Positions 36,135-44,564 of a stretch of DNA of 52,670 bases are shown here, piece after piece. Numbering within the stretch: position 1 is the first letter of the stretch; every line of letters starts with the position of its first letter. This DNA is from Acidimicrobiaceae bacterium (GTDB lineage Bacteria; Actinomycetota; Acidimicrobiia; Acidimicrobiales; RAAP-2): assembly GCA_027306605.1 (NCBI GenBank), contig DAHUZK010000061.1:1-52670 (forward strand), in the 5' to 3' direction. The position numbers and the translations under genes were made by a program. Below the pieces are notes generated by a model. That model was not told the DNA's origin. It searched no databases and was given only the letters and a program-made list of their open reading frames with translations.

Positions 36135-36500
36135 GTGAGGCGGGTCGCCGCCGGGGTGGTGTCGTCCGCTCTCCTCCTCGCCGCCTGCGCCGGGACCGGA
36201 GGTGGATCGGGGCCGTCTGCCCGCTCGAGCGCCTCGTCCGGCGCGGTGGCGACCGACACCATCACGATCTCGAACTTCATGTTCACTCCGATGACGGTCC
36301 GGGTGGCACCGGGCGCGACGGTGCGCGTCACCAACCGCGACTCGGTCACCCACACGCTGACCGCCACCGGAGGTCAGTTCGACACCGGAGACGTGGGTCC
36401 GGGGCAGACCAGGACCTTCACGGCACCGACCAAGCCGGGCACGTACCACTATCTCTGCACGATCCACCAGTTCATGAAGGGCACCATCGTGGTGCGCTGA
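36135..36500 (+). CDS. Cupredoxin-domain lipoprotein (type 1 copper)
   Basis: 121 residues from GTG 36135; a GTG at 36087 is the alternative but adds an Arg/Gly-rich stretch. Signal peptide with lipobox LLLAAC. The cupredoxin fold follows (ITISNFMFTPMTVRVAPGATV), with copper ligands His in SVTHTLTA and Cys, His and Met in YLCTIHQFMKG. A surface electron carrier or copper sink. It closes the sigK-linked operon, 49 bp after the Tat ferritin-like gene, and is convergent with dapE. Confidence 0.85.
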   Translation: MRRVAAGVVSSALLLAACAGTGGGSGPSARSSASSGAVATDTITISNFMFTPMTVRVAPGATVRVTNRDSVTHTLTATGGQFDTGDVGPGQTRTFTAPTKPGTYHYLCTIHQFMKGTIVVR

Positions 36501-36518
36501 CGCCGGACCCGTCGAGAT

Positions 36519-37580
36519 TCAGGTGATGACGCCGAGCAGCACGGCACGGGCGCGCTCGAGCGACGCGGCCGAGACGTGTTCGTCGGGATGGTGCGCCAGC
36601 AGGGGGTCGCCGGGCCCGAAGTTCGCCGCCGGGATGCCGTGTGCCCAGAAGAAGGCCACGTCGGTCCAGCCGACCTTGGCCTTCGGCGCCGCTCCGCTGT
36701 GCTCGACCAGTGCCTCGAGCAAGGGGTGCTCGAGTGCGGGCGGTGCGCCGTCCCCGGCGTCGAGCAGCTCCCAGCTGTCCCCGCCGGCGAGGTCGAGCGC
36801 CGCGTCGAGCAGCTCGTGCAGGAAGGCCTCGGCCTCCGCCTTGCGACGGTCCGGCGCGTAGCGGTGGTTCAGGGTCAGGCTGGCCCGGTCGGGCACCACG
36901 TTGGCCGCCACACCGCCCTCGACGGCCACCGCCTGGAGCTGCTCGGCATAGGTGCACCCGTCGAGGACGACGCGCCGCCCCTCCCATCCGGCGACGCGCT
37001 GGAGCAACGGAGCCAGGCGGTGGATGGCGTTGCGGCCGGTGAACGGGCGCGCCGTGTGCCCCCGCACTCCTCGGAGGCCGAGGCGGACCCGCATCGTCCC
37101 CTGGCAACCGGCCTCGACCTCTGCGCCCGTGGGCTCGCCGAGCACGGCGGCGTCGCCCTCGAGAAGATCCGGTCTCGCCTGCCACAGCTCGAGCAGCCCG
37201 CTCTCGTCTCGCCCGACCTCCTCCCGCGCGTAGAAGCACCACGTGACGTCGACGGCGGGGTCGGGCGTCGACGAGGCCAGGTCCAGCATGACCGCCAGGC
37301 CGCCCTTCATGTCCGACGCGCCGACCCCCCAGACGGTGTCGCCGTCGAGCCTCGGCGTGGCGTTGGCTCCGGGAGGCACCGTGTCGAGGTGCCCGGCCAG
37401 GACCAGGCGTTGCGGTCGGCGCAGGGAGGTGCGCGCCACCACGTTGTCCCCGACGCGGACCACCTCGAGCCAGGCGCAGGTGCGCAACGTCGCCTCGACG
37501 CGGTCGGCCAGCGCCCTCTCGTCCCCGCTCAGCGAGGGGACGGCCATGAGGTCCCTGGTGGCCGTCAGCAGATCGGCCAT
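36519..37580 (-). CDS. dapE: Succinyl-diaminopimelate desuccinylase
   Basis: 353 residues, M20 peptidase family. Zinc site residues in AGHLDTVPP, the bridging Asp in GASDMKGG, the catalytic Glu in AREEVGRDESG, and the final His in LLAHHPDEHVS. It releases succinate to give LL-diaminopimelate in lysine and peptidoglycan synthesis. Starts four bases after dapD. Confidence 0.93.
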   Translation of the reverse strand: MADLLTATRDLMAVPSLSGDERALADRVEATLRTCAWLEVVRVGDNVVARTSLRRPQRLVLAGHLDTVPPGANATPRLDGDTVWGVGASDMKGGLAVMLDLASSTPDPAVDVTWCFYAREEVGRDESGLLELWQARPDLLEGDAAVLGEPTGAEVEAGCQGTMRVRLGLRGVRGHTARPFTGRNAIHRLAPLLQRVAGWEGRRVVLDGCTYAEQLQAVAVEGGVAANVVPDRASLTLNHRYAPDRRKAEAEAFLHELLDAALDLAGGDSWELLDAGDGAPPALEHPLLEALVEHSGAAPKAKVGWTDVAFFWAHGIPAANFGPGDPLLAHHPDEHVSAASLERARAVLLGVIT

Positions 37581-37584
37581 GGCC

Positions 37585-38412
37585 TCACGTGCTGGCGCCG
37601 TGCTCGCGCAGCACCTCGTTCAAGTGTGCCTTGTCGTGACGCTCGCCTTCGGTGAGGCGCTTGATGACGAGCACGCAGGGCACGAAGAACTCGCCACCCG
37701 GGTACTGGCGCCGCCGGCTGGCCCGGATGGCCACGCACCACGGCGGCACGACGCCGCGGGAGATCTCCTCGCCCGTCTCGGCGTCGATGACCGGGATGGA
37801 CGGGTCGAGGAAGCTGCCGGCGCCGAGCACCGCCCCTCTGCCGATACGCGCGCCGCCGGTCACCATGCACCGGCTGCCGACGAAGACGTCGTCCTCCACC
37901 ACCACCGGAACGGCATTGGGTGGCTCGAGCACGCCGCCGATGCCGACTCCACCGGAGAGATGGACGCGTTCGCCGATCTGCGCGCACGAGGCCACGGTCG
38001 CCCAGGTGTCGACCATGGAGCCCGCCCCGACCCACGCACCGATGTTCACGTAGGAGGGCATCAGGATCACGCCACGCCCCAGGTAGCTCCCCCAGCGCGC
38101 CGAGGCACCCGGCACGGCCCGCACGCCCGCCTCCGCGAAGCCGCGCTTGAGGGGGAGCTTGTCGGCGTACTCGAACGGCCCCGCCTCCATGGTCTCCATG
38201 CCGCGCAGGGAGAAGAGCATCAGGATCGCCTTCTTCAGCCATTCGTGCACGACCACGGCGTCCGTCGCAGGGTCGATCTCGGCCACCCGGGCCCGACCGG
38301 AGTCGAGCAGCTCGATCGCCTCTTCGACCACCTGTGCCGCGTCGGCCTCGGCGGGGCTCAGCTCGTCGCGCCGGTCCCACAGCTCCTCGATGCTCGCCTG
38401 CAGATCAGCCAT
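37585..38412 (-). CDS. dapD: Tetrahydrodipicolinate N-succinyltransferase
   Basis: 275 residues, left-handed beta-helix acyltransferase. Conserved MPSYVNIGAWVGAGSMVDTW and IGERVHLSGGVGIGGVLEP match the E. coli type of DapD. M. tuberculosis has a different DapD subtype, so this is a noteworthy form for an actinobacterium. It adds succinate from succinyl-CoA. The gene lies between dapC and dapE in pathway order. Confidence 0.93.
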   Translation of the reverse strand: MADLQASIEELWDRRDELSPAEADAAQVVEEAIELLDSGRARVAEIDPATDAVVVHEWLKKAILMLFSLRGMETMEAGPFEYADKLPLKRGFAEAGVRAVPGASARWGSYLGRGVILMPSYVNIGAWVGAGSMVDTWATVASCAQIGERVHLSGGVGIGGVLEPPNAVPVVVEDDVFVGSRCMVTGGARIGRGAVLGAGSFLDPSIPVIDAETGEEISRGVVPPWCVAIRASRRRQYPGGEFFVPCVLVIKRLTEGERHDKAHLNEVLREHGAST

Positions 38413-39631
38413 GGCTCACCCTAGCGAGGCGCTCCCCCACCAACGCCAGCCGGTCCATGGGCTGGACGGCGGCGACCCGCACGTGGCCCGGGCCGGGCCC
38501 GCCCGGGCCCGACCCGCCCGGGCCCGACCCGCCCGGGGCATCGCCGGAGAGGTCGCCGGAGAGGTCGCCGGAGAGGTCGCCGGAGAGGTCGCCGTAGAGG
38601 TCGCCGGGGCTGACCAAGAGGCCGCCGTCGGCCGCCAGCGACGCCGCCATGGCCCAGGGATCGGCCCAGCGCCCGGAGGGCACGGGCACCCACAGGTAGA
38701 AGCCGCCCTCGGGCTGGGCGACCGGACAGCCGTAGGCGCCGAGCGCGTCCGCCAGGTAGGCCAGGCGCTCGCGGTACAGCGCGCGCTGACGCTCGACGTG
38801 CTCGTCGTCGGCCAGTGCGGCGGCGCCCGCCGCCTGGGCCGGACCCGGCACCATCAGCCCGGCGTGCTGGCGCACGGCGCGCAGGAACTCGACCAGCTCG
38901 GCGTCGCCGGCGTAGAACCCCACGCGCACGCCGGCCAGGTTCGAGCGCTTCGAGAGCGAGTGGACGGCGACGACGCCCGCGGTTCCGTACTCGAGCACCG
39001 AGCGCGGGCGGTCGTCCCAGGTGAACTCCGCATAGCACTCGTCGGAGAAAAGCGGGATGCCCCGAGCGCGCGCCCAGGCCGCCTCGGCGCCGAGGTCGCC
39101 CCGCCCGCCCGTCGGGTTGGACGGCGAGTTGGACCACAGCAGCAGGGCACGCGCCGCGTCGGCCGGTTCGACGGCCGAGAGGTCGAGACCCCCCGCCCGC
39201 CCCGGCGCCGGCGGCACGAGCACCGAGCGGCAGCCCGCCAGCTCGGCACCCATGGCGTAGGTCGGGTACGCAACGGCCGGGGACAGCACCGTGTCCCGCT
39301 CCGGCGTGCGCAGCCGCAGGAGGTGCGGCACCGAGGCCACGAATTCCTTCGTCCCCACGCAGGCCGCCACCGAGGTCACGGGGACGGCCTCGGCCAGACC
39401 GAATCGCCGCACCAGCCATGCCGCTGCCGCGTCGCGCAGGGCCAGGCTGCCCGCCGAGGCGGGATAGCCGCGCTCGGTCCCCGAGGTGGCCAGCGCCTCG
39501 ATCACCGCGTCCGGGGGTGGATCGCACGGAGTGCCGACCGAGCAGTCGACCATCCCGCCGTCGTGGGCCGCCGCCTCCTCGGCCAACCCGTCGAGACGGT
39601 CGTAGGGGTACGGCGGCAGGCGGAAGCTCAC
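38405..39631 (-). CDS. dapC: Succinyldiaminopimelate transaminase
   Basis: 408 residues from GTG 39631, overlapping the hflX stop (GTGA). Fold-type I PLP enzyme: SNSPSNPTGG, FSDECYAEFTW and the Schiff-base Lys in SLSKRSNLAGVRVG. Near the C-terminus, between LLVSPGDLYG and HVRVAAVQPM, about 28 extra residues of GDLS repeats and a GGSGP run are encoded by tandem DNA repeats. The insertion sits in a loop of the small domain and keeps the frame. Confidence 0.88.
   Translation of the reverse strand: MSFRLPPYPYDRLDGLAEEAAAHDGGMVDCSVGTPCDPPPDAVIEALATSGTERGYPASAGSLALRDAAAAWLVRRFGLAEAVPVTSVAACVGTKEFVASVPHLLRLRTPERDTVLSPAVAYPTYAMGAELAGCRSVLVPPAPGRAGGLDLSAVEPADAARALLLWSNSPSNPTGGRGDLGAEAAWARARGIPLFSDECYAEFTWDDRPRSVLEYGTAGVVAVHSLSKRSNLAGVRVGFYAGDAELVEFLRAVRQHAGLMVPGPAQAAGAAALADDEHVERQRALYRERLAYLADALGAYGCPVAQPEGGFYLWVPVPSGRWADPWAMAASLAADGGLLVSPGDLYGDLSGDLSGDLSGDLSGDAPGGSGPGGSGPGGPGPGHVRVAAVQPMDRLALVGERLARVSHG
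38418..38423 (-). promoter_or_regulatory. Possible internal -10 element TAGGGT before dapD
   Basis: Minus-strand TAGGGT five nt before the dapD ATG, inside the last dapC codons. It may be a chance match; dapD is mainly expected from the upstream operon. Confidence 0.25.
38501..38530. repeat. 15-bp tandem repeat within dapC
   Basis: gcccgggcccgaccc occurs twice in tandem, with degenerate copies on both sides; encodes the GGSGP run. Confidence 0.8.
38541..38600. repeat. 12-bp tandem repeat, five copies, within dapC
   Basis: tcgccggagagg repeated five times (one copy with a single change), encoding GDLS units. Repeat-number changes would be in-frame. Confidence 0.92.
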
Positions 39632-40911
39632 CGTGCCGCCACGAATTCGGCGAAGCGGGCCCGGCCCACCTCGTCCAGCACGACCTGCATCGTCGCCGCA
39701 TCCTCGCCGGCGCTCTGGGACACGACCTCTCCCTCCCGGTGCACGGCGGCCAGCACGTCGCCGCGTGACCACGGCACCACGAGCTTCACCACGCGGTCGG
39801 CACCGCGCAGCCGATCCCCCACCACGCGCAGGAGATCGTCCACGCCCTCACCGGTCCGAGCGGAGATCAGGACGGCACCCTCGAGCGAGCGGGCCAGCGC
39901 CTTGGCCGACTCGGGCGCCCGGTCCGCCTTGTTCACGACCACGAGCTCGGGGACGGCGGACGCGCCGATCTCGGCCAGGACCTCGTGCACGGCGGTCATC
40001 TGGGACCCGGCATGGGCGGCCGAACCGTCGACGACGTGGAGGATCAGGTCGGCCAGGCGGACCGAGTCGAGGGTGGAGCGGAAGGCCTCGACCAGTTCGT
40101 GCGGCAGCTTGCGCACGAAACCCACGGTGTCGGTGATCAGCACCGTCTCGCCGCCGGGCAGGGCGAGCTGCCGCGTGCGCGGGTCGAGGGTGACGAACAG
40201 CCGGTCCCGCGCCGGGACCCCGGCGTCCGTGAGCCGGTTGAGCAGCGTCGACTTCCCCGCATTGGTGTATCCGACCAGCGCGATCTCGCGATGGCGGCCG
40301 CGGGTGCGGCCGCGGCGCTGCAGCGACCGCGTGCGCTCGACGTCGCGCAACTCCTCCTCGAGCTTGTGCATCCGGCGCACGAGCCGGCGGCGGTCGACCT
40401 CGAGCTGCGTCTCGCCCGGGCCACGGGTCCCGATGCCGCCCGCTTGCTGGCTCAGCCCCGCACCCCTGCCGCGCAGGCGCGGCAGGCGGTAGCGCAGGAG
40501 CGCCAGCTCCACCTGGGCCTTGCCCTCGGGACTGCGCGCGTTCTGGGCGAAGATGTCGAGGATCACCGCCGTGCGGTCGATGGCCGTGCGGCCGAGCAGC
40601 TTCTCGAGGTTGCGGTGCTGGGCGGGCGACAGCTCGTCGTCGAAGACGACCGTGTCGGCGTCGAGCCGGCGGCTGAGGGCGGCGATCTCCTCGACCTTGC
40701 CCCGCCCCACGAACGTCGCCGGGTCCGGGGCGTCGCGCCGCTGGACGACACGACCGACCACGTCGGCGCCGGCGCTGTCGACCAGCAGGGAGAGCTCGTC
40801 GAGCTCCTCCTCCACCAGCTCGGTGGTGAGGCCGGGGAACACGACGCCGACCACGATGATCTTCTCCCGGAAGGTCCGCTCGATGAGGGTGCCGGGCAGG
40901 ACGTCGCTCAA
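39628..40911 (-). CDS. hflX: Ribosome-associated GTPase HflX
   Basis: 427 residues from TTG 40911, which overlaps the dapF stop (TTGA). N-terminal HflX domain with VGRGKVEEI and DDELSPAQHRNLEKLL, the middle GIGTRGPGETQLEVDRR, then a GTPase domain: GYTNAGKST (G1), DTVGF (G3), NKAD (G4). It rescues stalled or stressed ribosomes. Order miaA-dapF-hflX is conserved in actinobacteria. Confidence 0.93.
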   Translation of the reverse strand: MSDVLPGTLIERTFREKIIVVGVVFPGLTTELVEEELDELSLLVDSAGADVVGRVVQRRDAPDPATFVGRGKVEEIAALSRRLDADTVVFDDELSPAQHRNLEKLLGRTAIDRTAVILDIFAQNARSPEGKAQVELALLRYRLPRLRGRGAGLSQQAGGIGTRGPGETQLEVDRRRLVRRMHKLEEELRDVERTRSLQRRGRTRGRHREIALVGYTNAGKSTLLNRLTDAGVPARDRLFVTLDPRTRQLALPGGETVLITDTVGFVRKLPHELVEAFRSTLDSVRLADLILHVVDGSAAHAGSQMTAVHEVLAEIGASAVPELVVVNKADRAPESAKALARSLEGAVLISARTGEGVDDLLRVVGDRLRGADRVVKLVVPWSRGDVLAAVHREGEVVSQSAGEDAATMQVVLDEVGRARFAEFVAAR

Positions 40912-41735
40912 GAGAGCATCCCCGGGTGGATGATCACGTCGGCCACCTTGCGCACCGGTCCGGCCAGGTACGTGGTCTCCCCCTCGGCGCCCAGCGTCAC
41001 CTCGAGCAGGCCGCCGGGGTTGCGCACCCGGATCGCCCCGTCGTCGGGCACGAGGTCCCAGCTGCGGGCGGCGGCGGCGGCGGCCACGCTGCCCGTGCCG
41101 CAGGCAAGCGTCTCGCCCACGCCGCGTTCCCAGACGCGGAAATCGAGCAACGCACCGGCCTCGTCGTCGACCACGGTGATCCATTCGATGTTGATGCCGC
41201 CGGTGAAGGAAGCCTGGAGCTTCGGCCCGAGCTCGGCGACGTCCACCGCGGCGGTGTCGGGCCCGAGCAGCACGAGGTGCGGGTTGCCCACGTCGACCGT
41301 GCGGGCCCGGCGGTCGTCGAACTCCTGCGGTTGGTCGGGACCGAGGCGGGCCGGGCCCATGTCCACGCGGGCCGTGGCGAAGCCCGGAGCCGGCCCGGAC
41401 CGGTACTCGACGGTCCTCGGGCCGCCGGCGGTGGCCACCGTGAAGCGGGGCGGTGCGACCATCCCGGCGTCCACGGCCGCCTGGGCCAGGCACCTGATCC
41501 CGTTGCCGCTCATCTCGGCCTCGCCGCCGTCGGCGTTGTGGAGCTGCATGGAGAGGTCGCAGCCGTCGCGCCCGGGGCCGACCCTGATGATGCCGTCGGC
41601 GCCGATGCCGCGCCGGCGGTTTGCCAGCAGACGGACCTGGGCCACCGACAGGCGGACGGCGTCGTCGGGATCGAGCACGACCAGGAAGTCGTTCCCGGCG
41701 CCTTCGTGCTTGCTGGCCTGCATGGCACCCTGCAT
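40908..41735 (-). CDS. dapF: Diaminopimelate epimerase with Ser at one catalytic position
   Basis: 275 residues, normal length. It converts LL- to meso-diaminopimelate using two cysteines. The distal one is present (GETLACGTGSVAAA). At the proximal one, where the family has (E/Q)(M)CGNG, the sequence is EMSGNGIRC: the catalytic Cys is Ser (codon AGC, one base from TGC). Other active-site pieces (HNADGGEAEM, NPHLVLL, GGINIEW, ERGVGET) are intact. The enzyme may be weaker, use Ser as base, or rely on a different geometry. ATG 41735 chosen; an internal ATG at residue 5 is possible. Confidence 0.9.
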   Translation of the reverse strand: MQGAMQASKHEGAGNDFLVVLDPDDAVRLSVAQVRLLANRRRGIGADGIIRVGPGRDGCDLSMQLHNADGGEAEMSGNGIRCLAQAAVDAGMVAPPRFTVATAGGPRTVEYRSGPAPGFATARVDMGPARLGPDQPQEFDDRRARTVDVGNPHLVLLGPDTAAVDVAELGPKLQASFTGGINIEWITVVDDEAGALLDFRVWERGVGETLACGTGSVAAAAAARSWDLVPDDGAIRVRNPGGLLEVTLGAEGETTYLAGPVRKVADVIIHPGMLS

Positions 41736-41761
41736 CGCTCCATTCTCGCAGGCGGGACCCC

Positions 41762-42676
41762 TCAGCCGTGCGGGGCGAGACCCCGCGCCAGGAGCCTCTT
41801 GGCTTGGGCGGGGTCCGCCGCCCAGGCGATCCGCGGGTCACGGCGGAACCACGACGCCTGGCGACGCGCGAAGTGGCGGGTCCGCACGACGGCCTCCTCA
41901 ATGCATGTCCCGAGCGGCGCGCCCTGCTCGACGTGCGCCAGCAGCTCGCGATAACCGAGCGCTTGGCGAGCCGTGCGGGACAGCCCGCCCGGCCGGACGG
42001 CGAGCGCCCGTACCTCCTCGACCAGTCCGGCCTCCACCATGGCGGCGAAACGCAGGGCGATGCGCCGGTCGACCTCGTCCGGCTCGAGCGCCAGGGCCAC
42101 CTGGGGGATCCCCGTGGCCGGATAGGCCTCGAGGCCCGGCCCGAAGGAGGAGAAGGCACGCCCGGATCCCAGGGTGACCTCGAGCGCCCGCACGACGCGA
42201 CGGCGGTTGGTCGGCTCCATCCGGGCCGCCCCGACGGGGTCCAGGGTGGCCAGCCGTGCGTGCAGGTCCGCAGTGGCGAGGTGCCCCTCGTCGAGCTCCG
42301 CCTCCAGCGCGGCCGCCACCTCCGGGTAGCGGCCCGGGATGGTCAGGTCGTCGACGACGGCGCGCAGGTAGAGACCCGTCCCGCCGACCAGCAGCGCGTG
42401 GTGGCCGCGTTCCTCGATGTCGCGCAGGACGGCACGGGCCTGTTGCTGGAACCGGGTGACCGTGAAGTCCTCGTCCGGATCGACCAGGTCGAGCAGGTGG
42501 TGCGGCACGGCCGCCCTGGCCTCGGCACCGGGCTTGGAGGTCCCGATGTCCATGCCGCGGTAGACGCACATCGAGTCGACCGAGACGATCTCGCAATCGC
42601 CGCGCTCGAGGGCCAGCTCGAGGGCGGCGGCGGACTTCCCCGACGCCGTGACGCCGACGAGAGCGACGGCCGTCAA
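41762..42676 (-). CDS. miaA: tRNA dimethylallyltransferase
   Basis: 304 residues from TTG 42676, overlapping the miaB stop (TTGA). P-loop GVTASGKS, then DSMCVYRGMDIGTSKP and the VGGTGLYLRAV motif. It adds the isopentenyl group to A37 of tRNAs reading UNN codons, providing the substrate of MiaB, its upstream neighbour. Confidence 0.93.
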   Translation of the reverse strand: MTAVALVGVTASGKSAAALELALERGDCEIVSVDSMCVYRGMDIGTSKPGAEARAAVPHHLLDLVDPDEDFTVTRFQQQARAVLRDIEERGHHALLVGGTGLYLRAVVDDLTIPGRYPEVAAALEAELDEGHLATADLHARLATLDPVGAARMEPTNRRRVVRALEVTLGSGRAFSSFGPGLEAYPATGIPQVALALEPDEVDRRIALRFAAMVEAGLVEEVRALAVRPGGLSRTARQALGYRELLAHVEQGAPLGTCIEEAVVRTRHFARRQASWFRRDPRIAWAADPAQAKRLLARGLAPHG

Positions 42677-44067
42677 ACGACCGCCAGCGGGAGGCGCGCC
42701 CGATGCCGGGGTCGCGCCGTCACCACCTCCAGACGGCCCGAGAGATGATGGGGGTGCCCGGCGGTCACGATGACACGGCCGAGCGAGCCCGGCGCCGGAG
42801 CGCCGGCCGGTCCGTCCGCCGGGAAGTGCACGAGCTTTCCCTGGCGGGTGCGTCCCGTGAGCATCGCCTGGTCGCGCCGGCTCACGCCTTCGACGAGGAC
42901 CTCCTCGGTCCGGCCCACCCGGGCCTGATGGCGGGCCAGGGCGGAGCGGTCGATCACGGTCTTCAGGCGCTCGAAGCGTTCGGCGACGACGTCGGGTGCC
43001 ACGAAGTCCTCCCCCATGGCAGCGGCGCGCGTCCCCGGGCGGGGCGAGAAGATGAACGTGAAGGCGCTGTCGTAGGCGGCGGCGGCGCACACCGCCAGCG
43101 TGTCCTCGAAGTCGGCTGCGGTCTCGCCCGGGAACCCGACGATGATGTCGGTGGTGACCGCGAGGTCCTCGATCGCATCCCGGGCGGCCGACAGGCGATC
43201 GAGATAGCGCTGCGCCGTGTAGCCGCGGCGCATCGCCGCCAGCACGCGGTCGCTCCCCGACTGCAGGGGGAGGTGGAGCTGTTCGCACACCTCGGGCGTC
43301 TCGGCCATGGCGGCGATCGTCTCGGGCCGCAGGTCCTTCGGGTGCGGGCTGGTGAAACGCACCCGCCCGATCCCCTCGACCCCGCCCACGGCGCGCAGCA
43401 GGTCGCCGAAGAGCGGGCGCCGCCTGGTGAGATCGCGGCCGTAGGAGTTCACGTTCTGACCGAGCAGCGTCACTTCGGTGACCCCACGGCGAGCCAGGCG
43501 CTCGACTTCGGCCACGATCTCGTCGAAGGGCCGGCTGACCTCGGGCCCGCGCACGGAGGGGACGATGCAGAAGGCACAGGAGTTGTCGCAGCCGCTCTGG
43601 ATGGTGACCCAGGCGGCGTACGGCAGCTCGCGCACGGCGTCCGACGCCAGGAGAGGGTTCCCGGCCGCCTCGGGCGAGGGCGCATCGAGGATCTCCATCA
43701 CGGGGCCCTCCTCGCGGGCCCGGTGCAGCAGTCCCGGAGCACTGGCCAGGTTGTGGGTCCCGAAGACGACGTCGACCCACCCCACCCTCTGCTGGATCCG
43801 CTCCCGGTCCTTCTGCGCCAGACAGCCACCGACGGCGATCTGCAGCCCGGGCTTGGCGTCGACGAGCTCCTTGAGCCGCCCCAACGTCCCGTAGAGCCGT
43901 TGGTCCGCGTTCTCGCGGATACAGCAGGTGTTGAGGACGACGACGTCCGCCTCCTCCATCGACGGCGCCGCCACCATGCCCTCGGCCACCAGCATGCCGG
44001 CGATCCGCTCGGAGTCGTGCTCGTTCATCTGGCACCCGAACGTACGGATGAAGTACCGGCGCGGCAT
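42673..44067 (-). CDS. miaB: tRNA-2-methylthio-N6-dimethylallyladenosine synthase
   Basis: 464 residues from ATG 44067. N-terminal cluster domain with Cys12 (TFGCQMNEHDSE), NTCCIREN and GGCLAQ; radical SAM cluster Cys160-Cys164-Cys167 (SGCDNSCAFC); C-terminal TRAM domain. It adds a methylthio group to i6A37. First gene of the run miaB-miaA-dapF-hflX-dapC-dapD-dapE. TAGACT lies seven nt before the ATG, so leaderless. Confidence 0.95.
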   Translation of the reverse strand: MPRRYFIRTFGCQMNEHDSERIAGMLVAEGMVAAPSMEEADVVVLNTCCIRENADQRLYGTLGRLKELVDAKPGLQIAVGGCLAQKDRERIQQRVGWVDVVFGTHNLASAPGLLHRAREEGPVMEILDAPSPEAAGNPLLASDAVRELPYAAWVTIQSGCDNSCAFCIVPSVRGPEVSRPFDEIVAEVERLARRGVTEVTLLGQNVNSYGRDLTRRRPLFGDLLRAVGGVEGIGRVRFTSPHPKDLRPETIAAMAETPEVCEQLHLPLQSGSDRVLAAMRRGYTAQRYLDRLSAARDAIEDLAVTTDIIVGFPGETAADFEDTLAVCAAAAYDSAFTFIFSPRPGTRAAAMGEDFVAPDVVAERFERLKTVIDRSALARHQARVGRTEEVLVEGVSRRDQAMLTGRTRQGKLVHFPADGPAGAPAPGSLGRVIVTAGHPHHLSGRLEVVTARPRHRARLPLAVV

Positions 44068-44074
44068 CCGCACG

Positions 44075-44080
44075 AGTCTA
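44075..44080 (-). promoter_or_regulatory. -10 element TAGACT of the miaB operon
   Basis: Minus-strand TAGACT, seven nt from the ATG. Confidence 0.55.
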
Positions 44081-44152
44081 CGAAGGCCGGGCACCTCCTC
44101 GGCCTCGGCCGACGGCGCGCTGCACCGTGCGGGCACGCAGGTCGAGAGGGCC

Positions 44153-44476
44153 ATGGCCCAGTACCGGAGCGAGCTCACCCGGTGCCAGGCGGCGGCGAGT
44201 CCGGTGGTCTGCCTCGAGGCGGCGGATCGCACGCTCGGCGGGAAGATCCACGACTACGCCAACGTGCTCGCCCTCGGCCACCACTTCGCCGCCTCCGCCG
44301 CCGACCTTTCGGCCGCGCGCGACCAGGCGCAGACACTGGCCAACAGCCTCGAGATCCTGGGGGACGCCCAGCCCACCCGGTCGAACTACGACCACGTTCT
44401 CAACGGCTTCGACGTCTCGTCCGCTCTGACCCGGCTCCAGCAGGCCGTGCACCGGCTCGACGCCGCCACGGGCTGA
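44153..44476 (+). CDS. Helical hypothetical protein
   Basis: 107 residues from ATG 44153, almost entirely alpha-helical (YRSELTRCQAAAS, FAASAADLSAARDQAQTLANSLEIL). The reading frame looks coding from about 44110, before any standard start, so it may start at a non-standard codon or have lost its N-terminus where the divergent miaB promoter lies. No recognised family. Coding status is likely but not certain. Confidence 0.45.
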   Translation: MAQYRSELTRCQAAASPVVCLEAADRTLGGKIHDYANVLALGHHFAASAADLSAARDQAQTLANSLEILGDAQPTRSNYDHVLNGFDVSSALTRLQQAVHRLDAATG

Positions 44477-44500
44477 AGCCCCGCGGCGGACCGCTCCAGG

Positions 44501-44564
44501 GCAGGCCGGTCAGATGGCAGGCCGGTCAGATGGCAGGCAGGTCAGAGGGCAGGCAGGTCAGAGC
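44501..44564. repeat. 16-bp tandem repeat, four copies, at the thrB 3' end
   Basis: gcaggccggtcagatg twice, then gcaggcaggtcagagg and a variant, period 16. The thrB stop codon lies in the last copy, so changes in repeat number alter only the tail region after the gene. Confidence 0.9.

Noticed and set aside
39985-42177. Long plus-strand open frame (730 codons) opposite hflX/dapF, and similar ones at 42703-44709, 45481-47670, 47112-49295
   Set aside because: They are mirror frames of real genes in GC-rich DNA: biased composition, no domains, and the opposite strand encodes well-known proteins.
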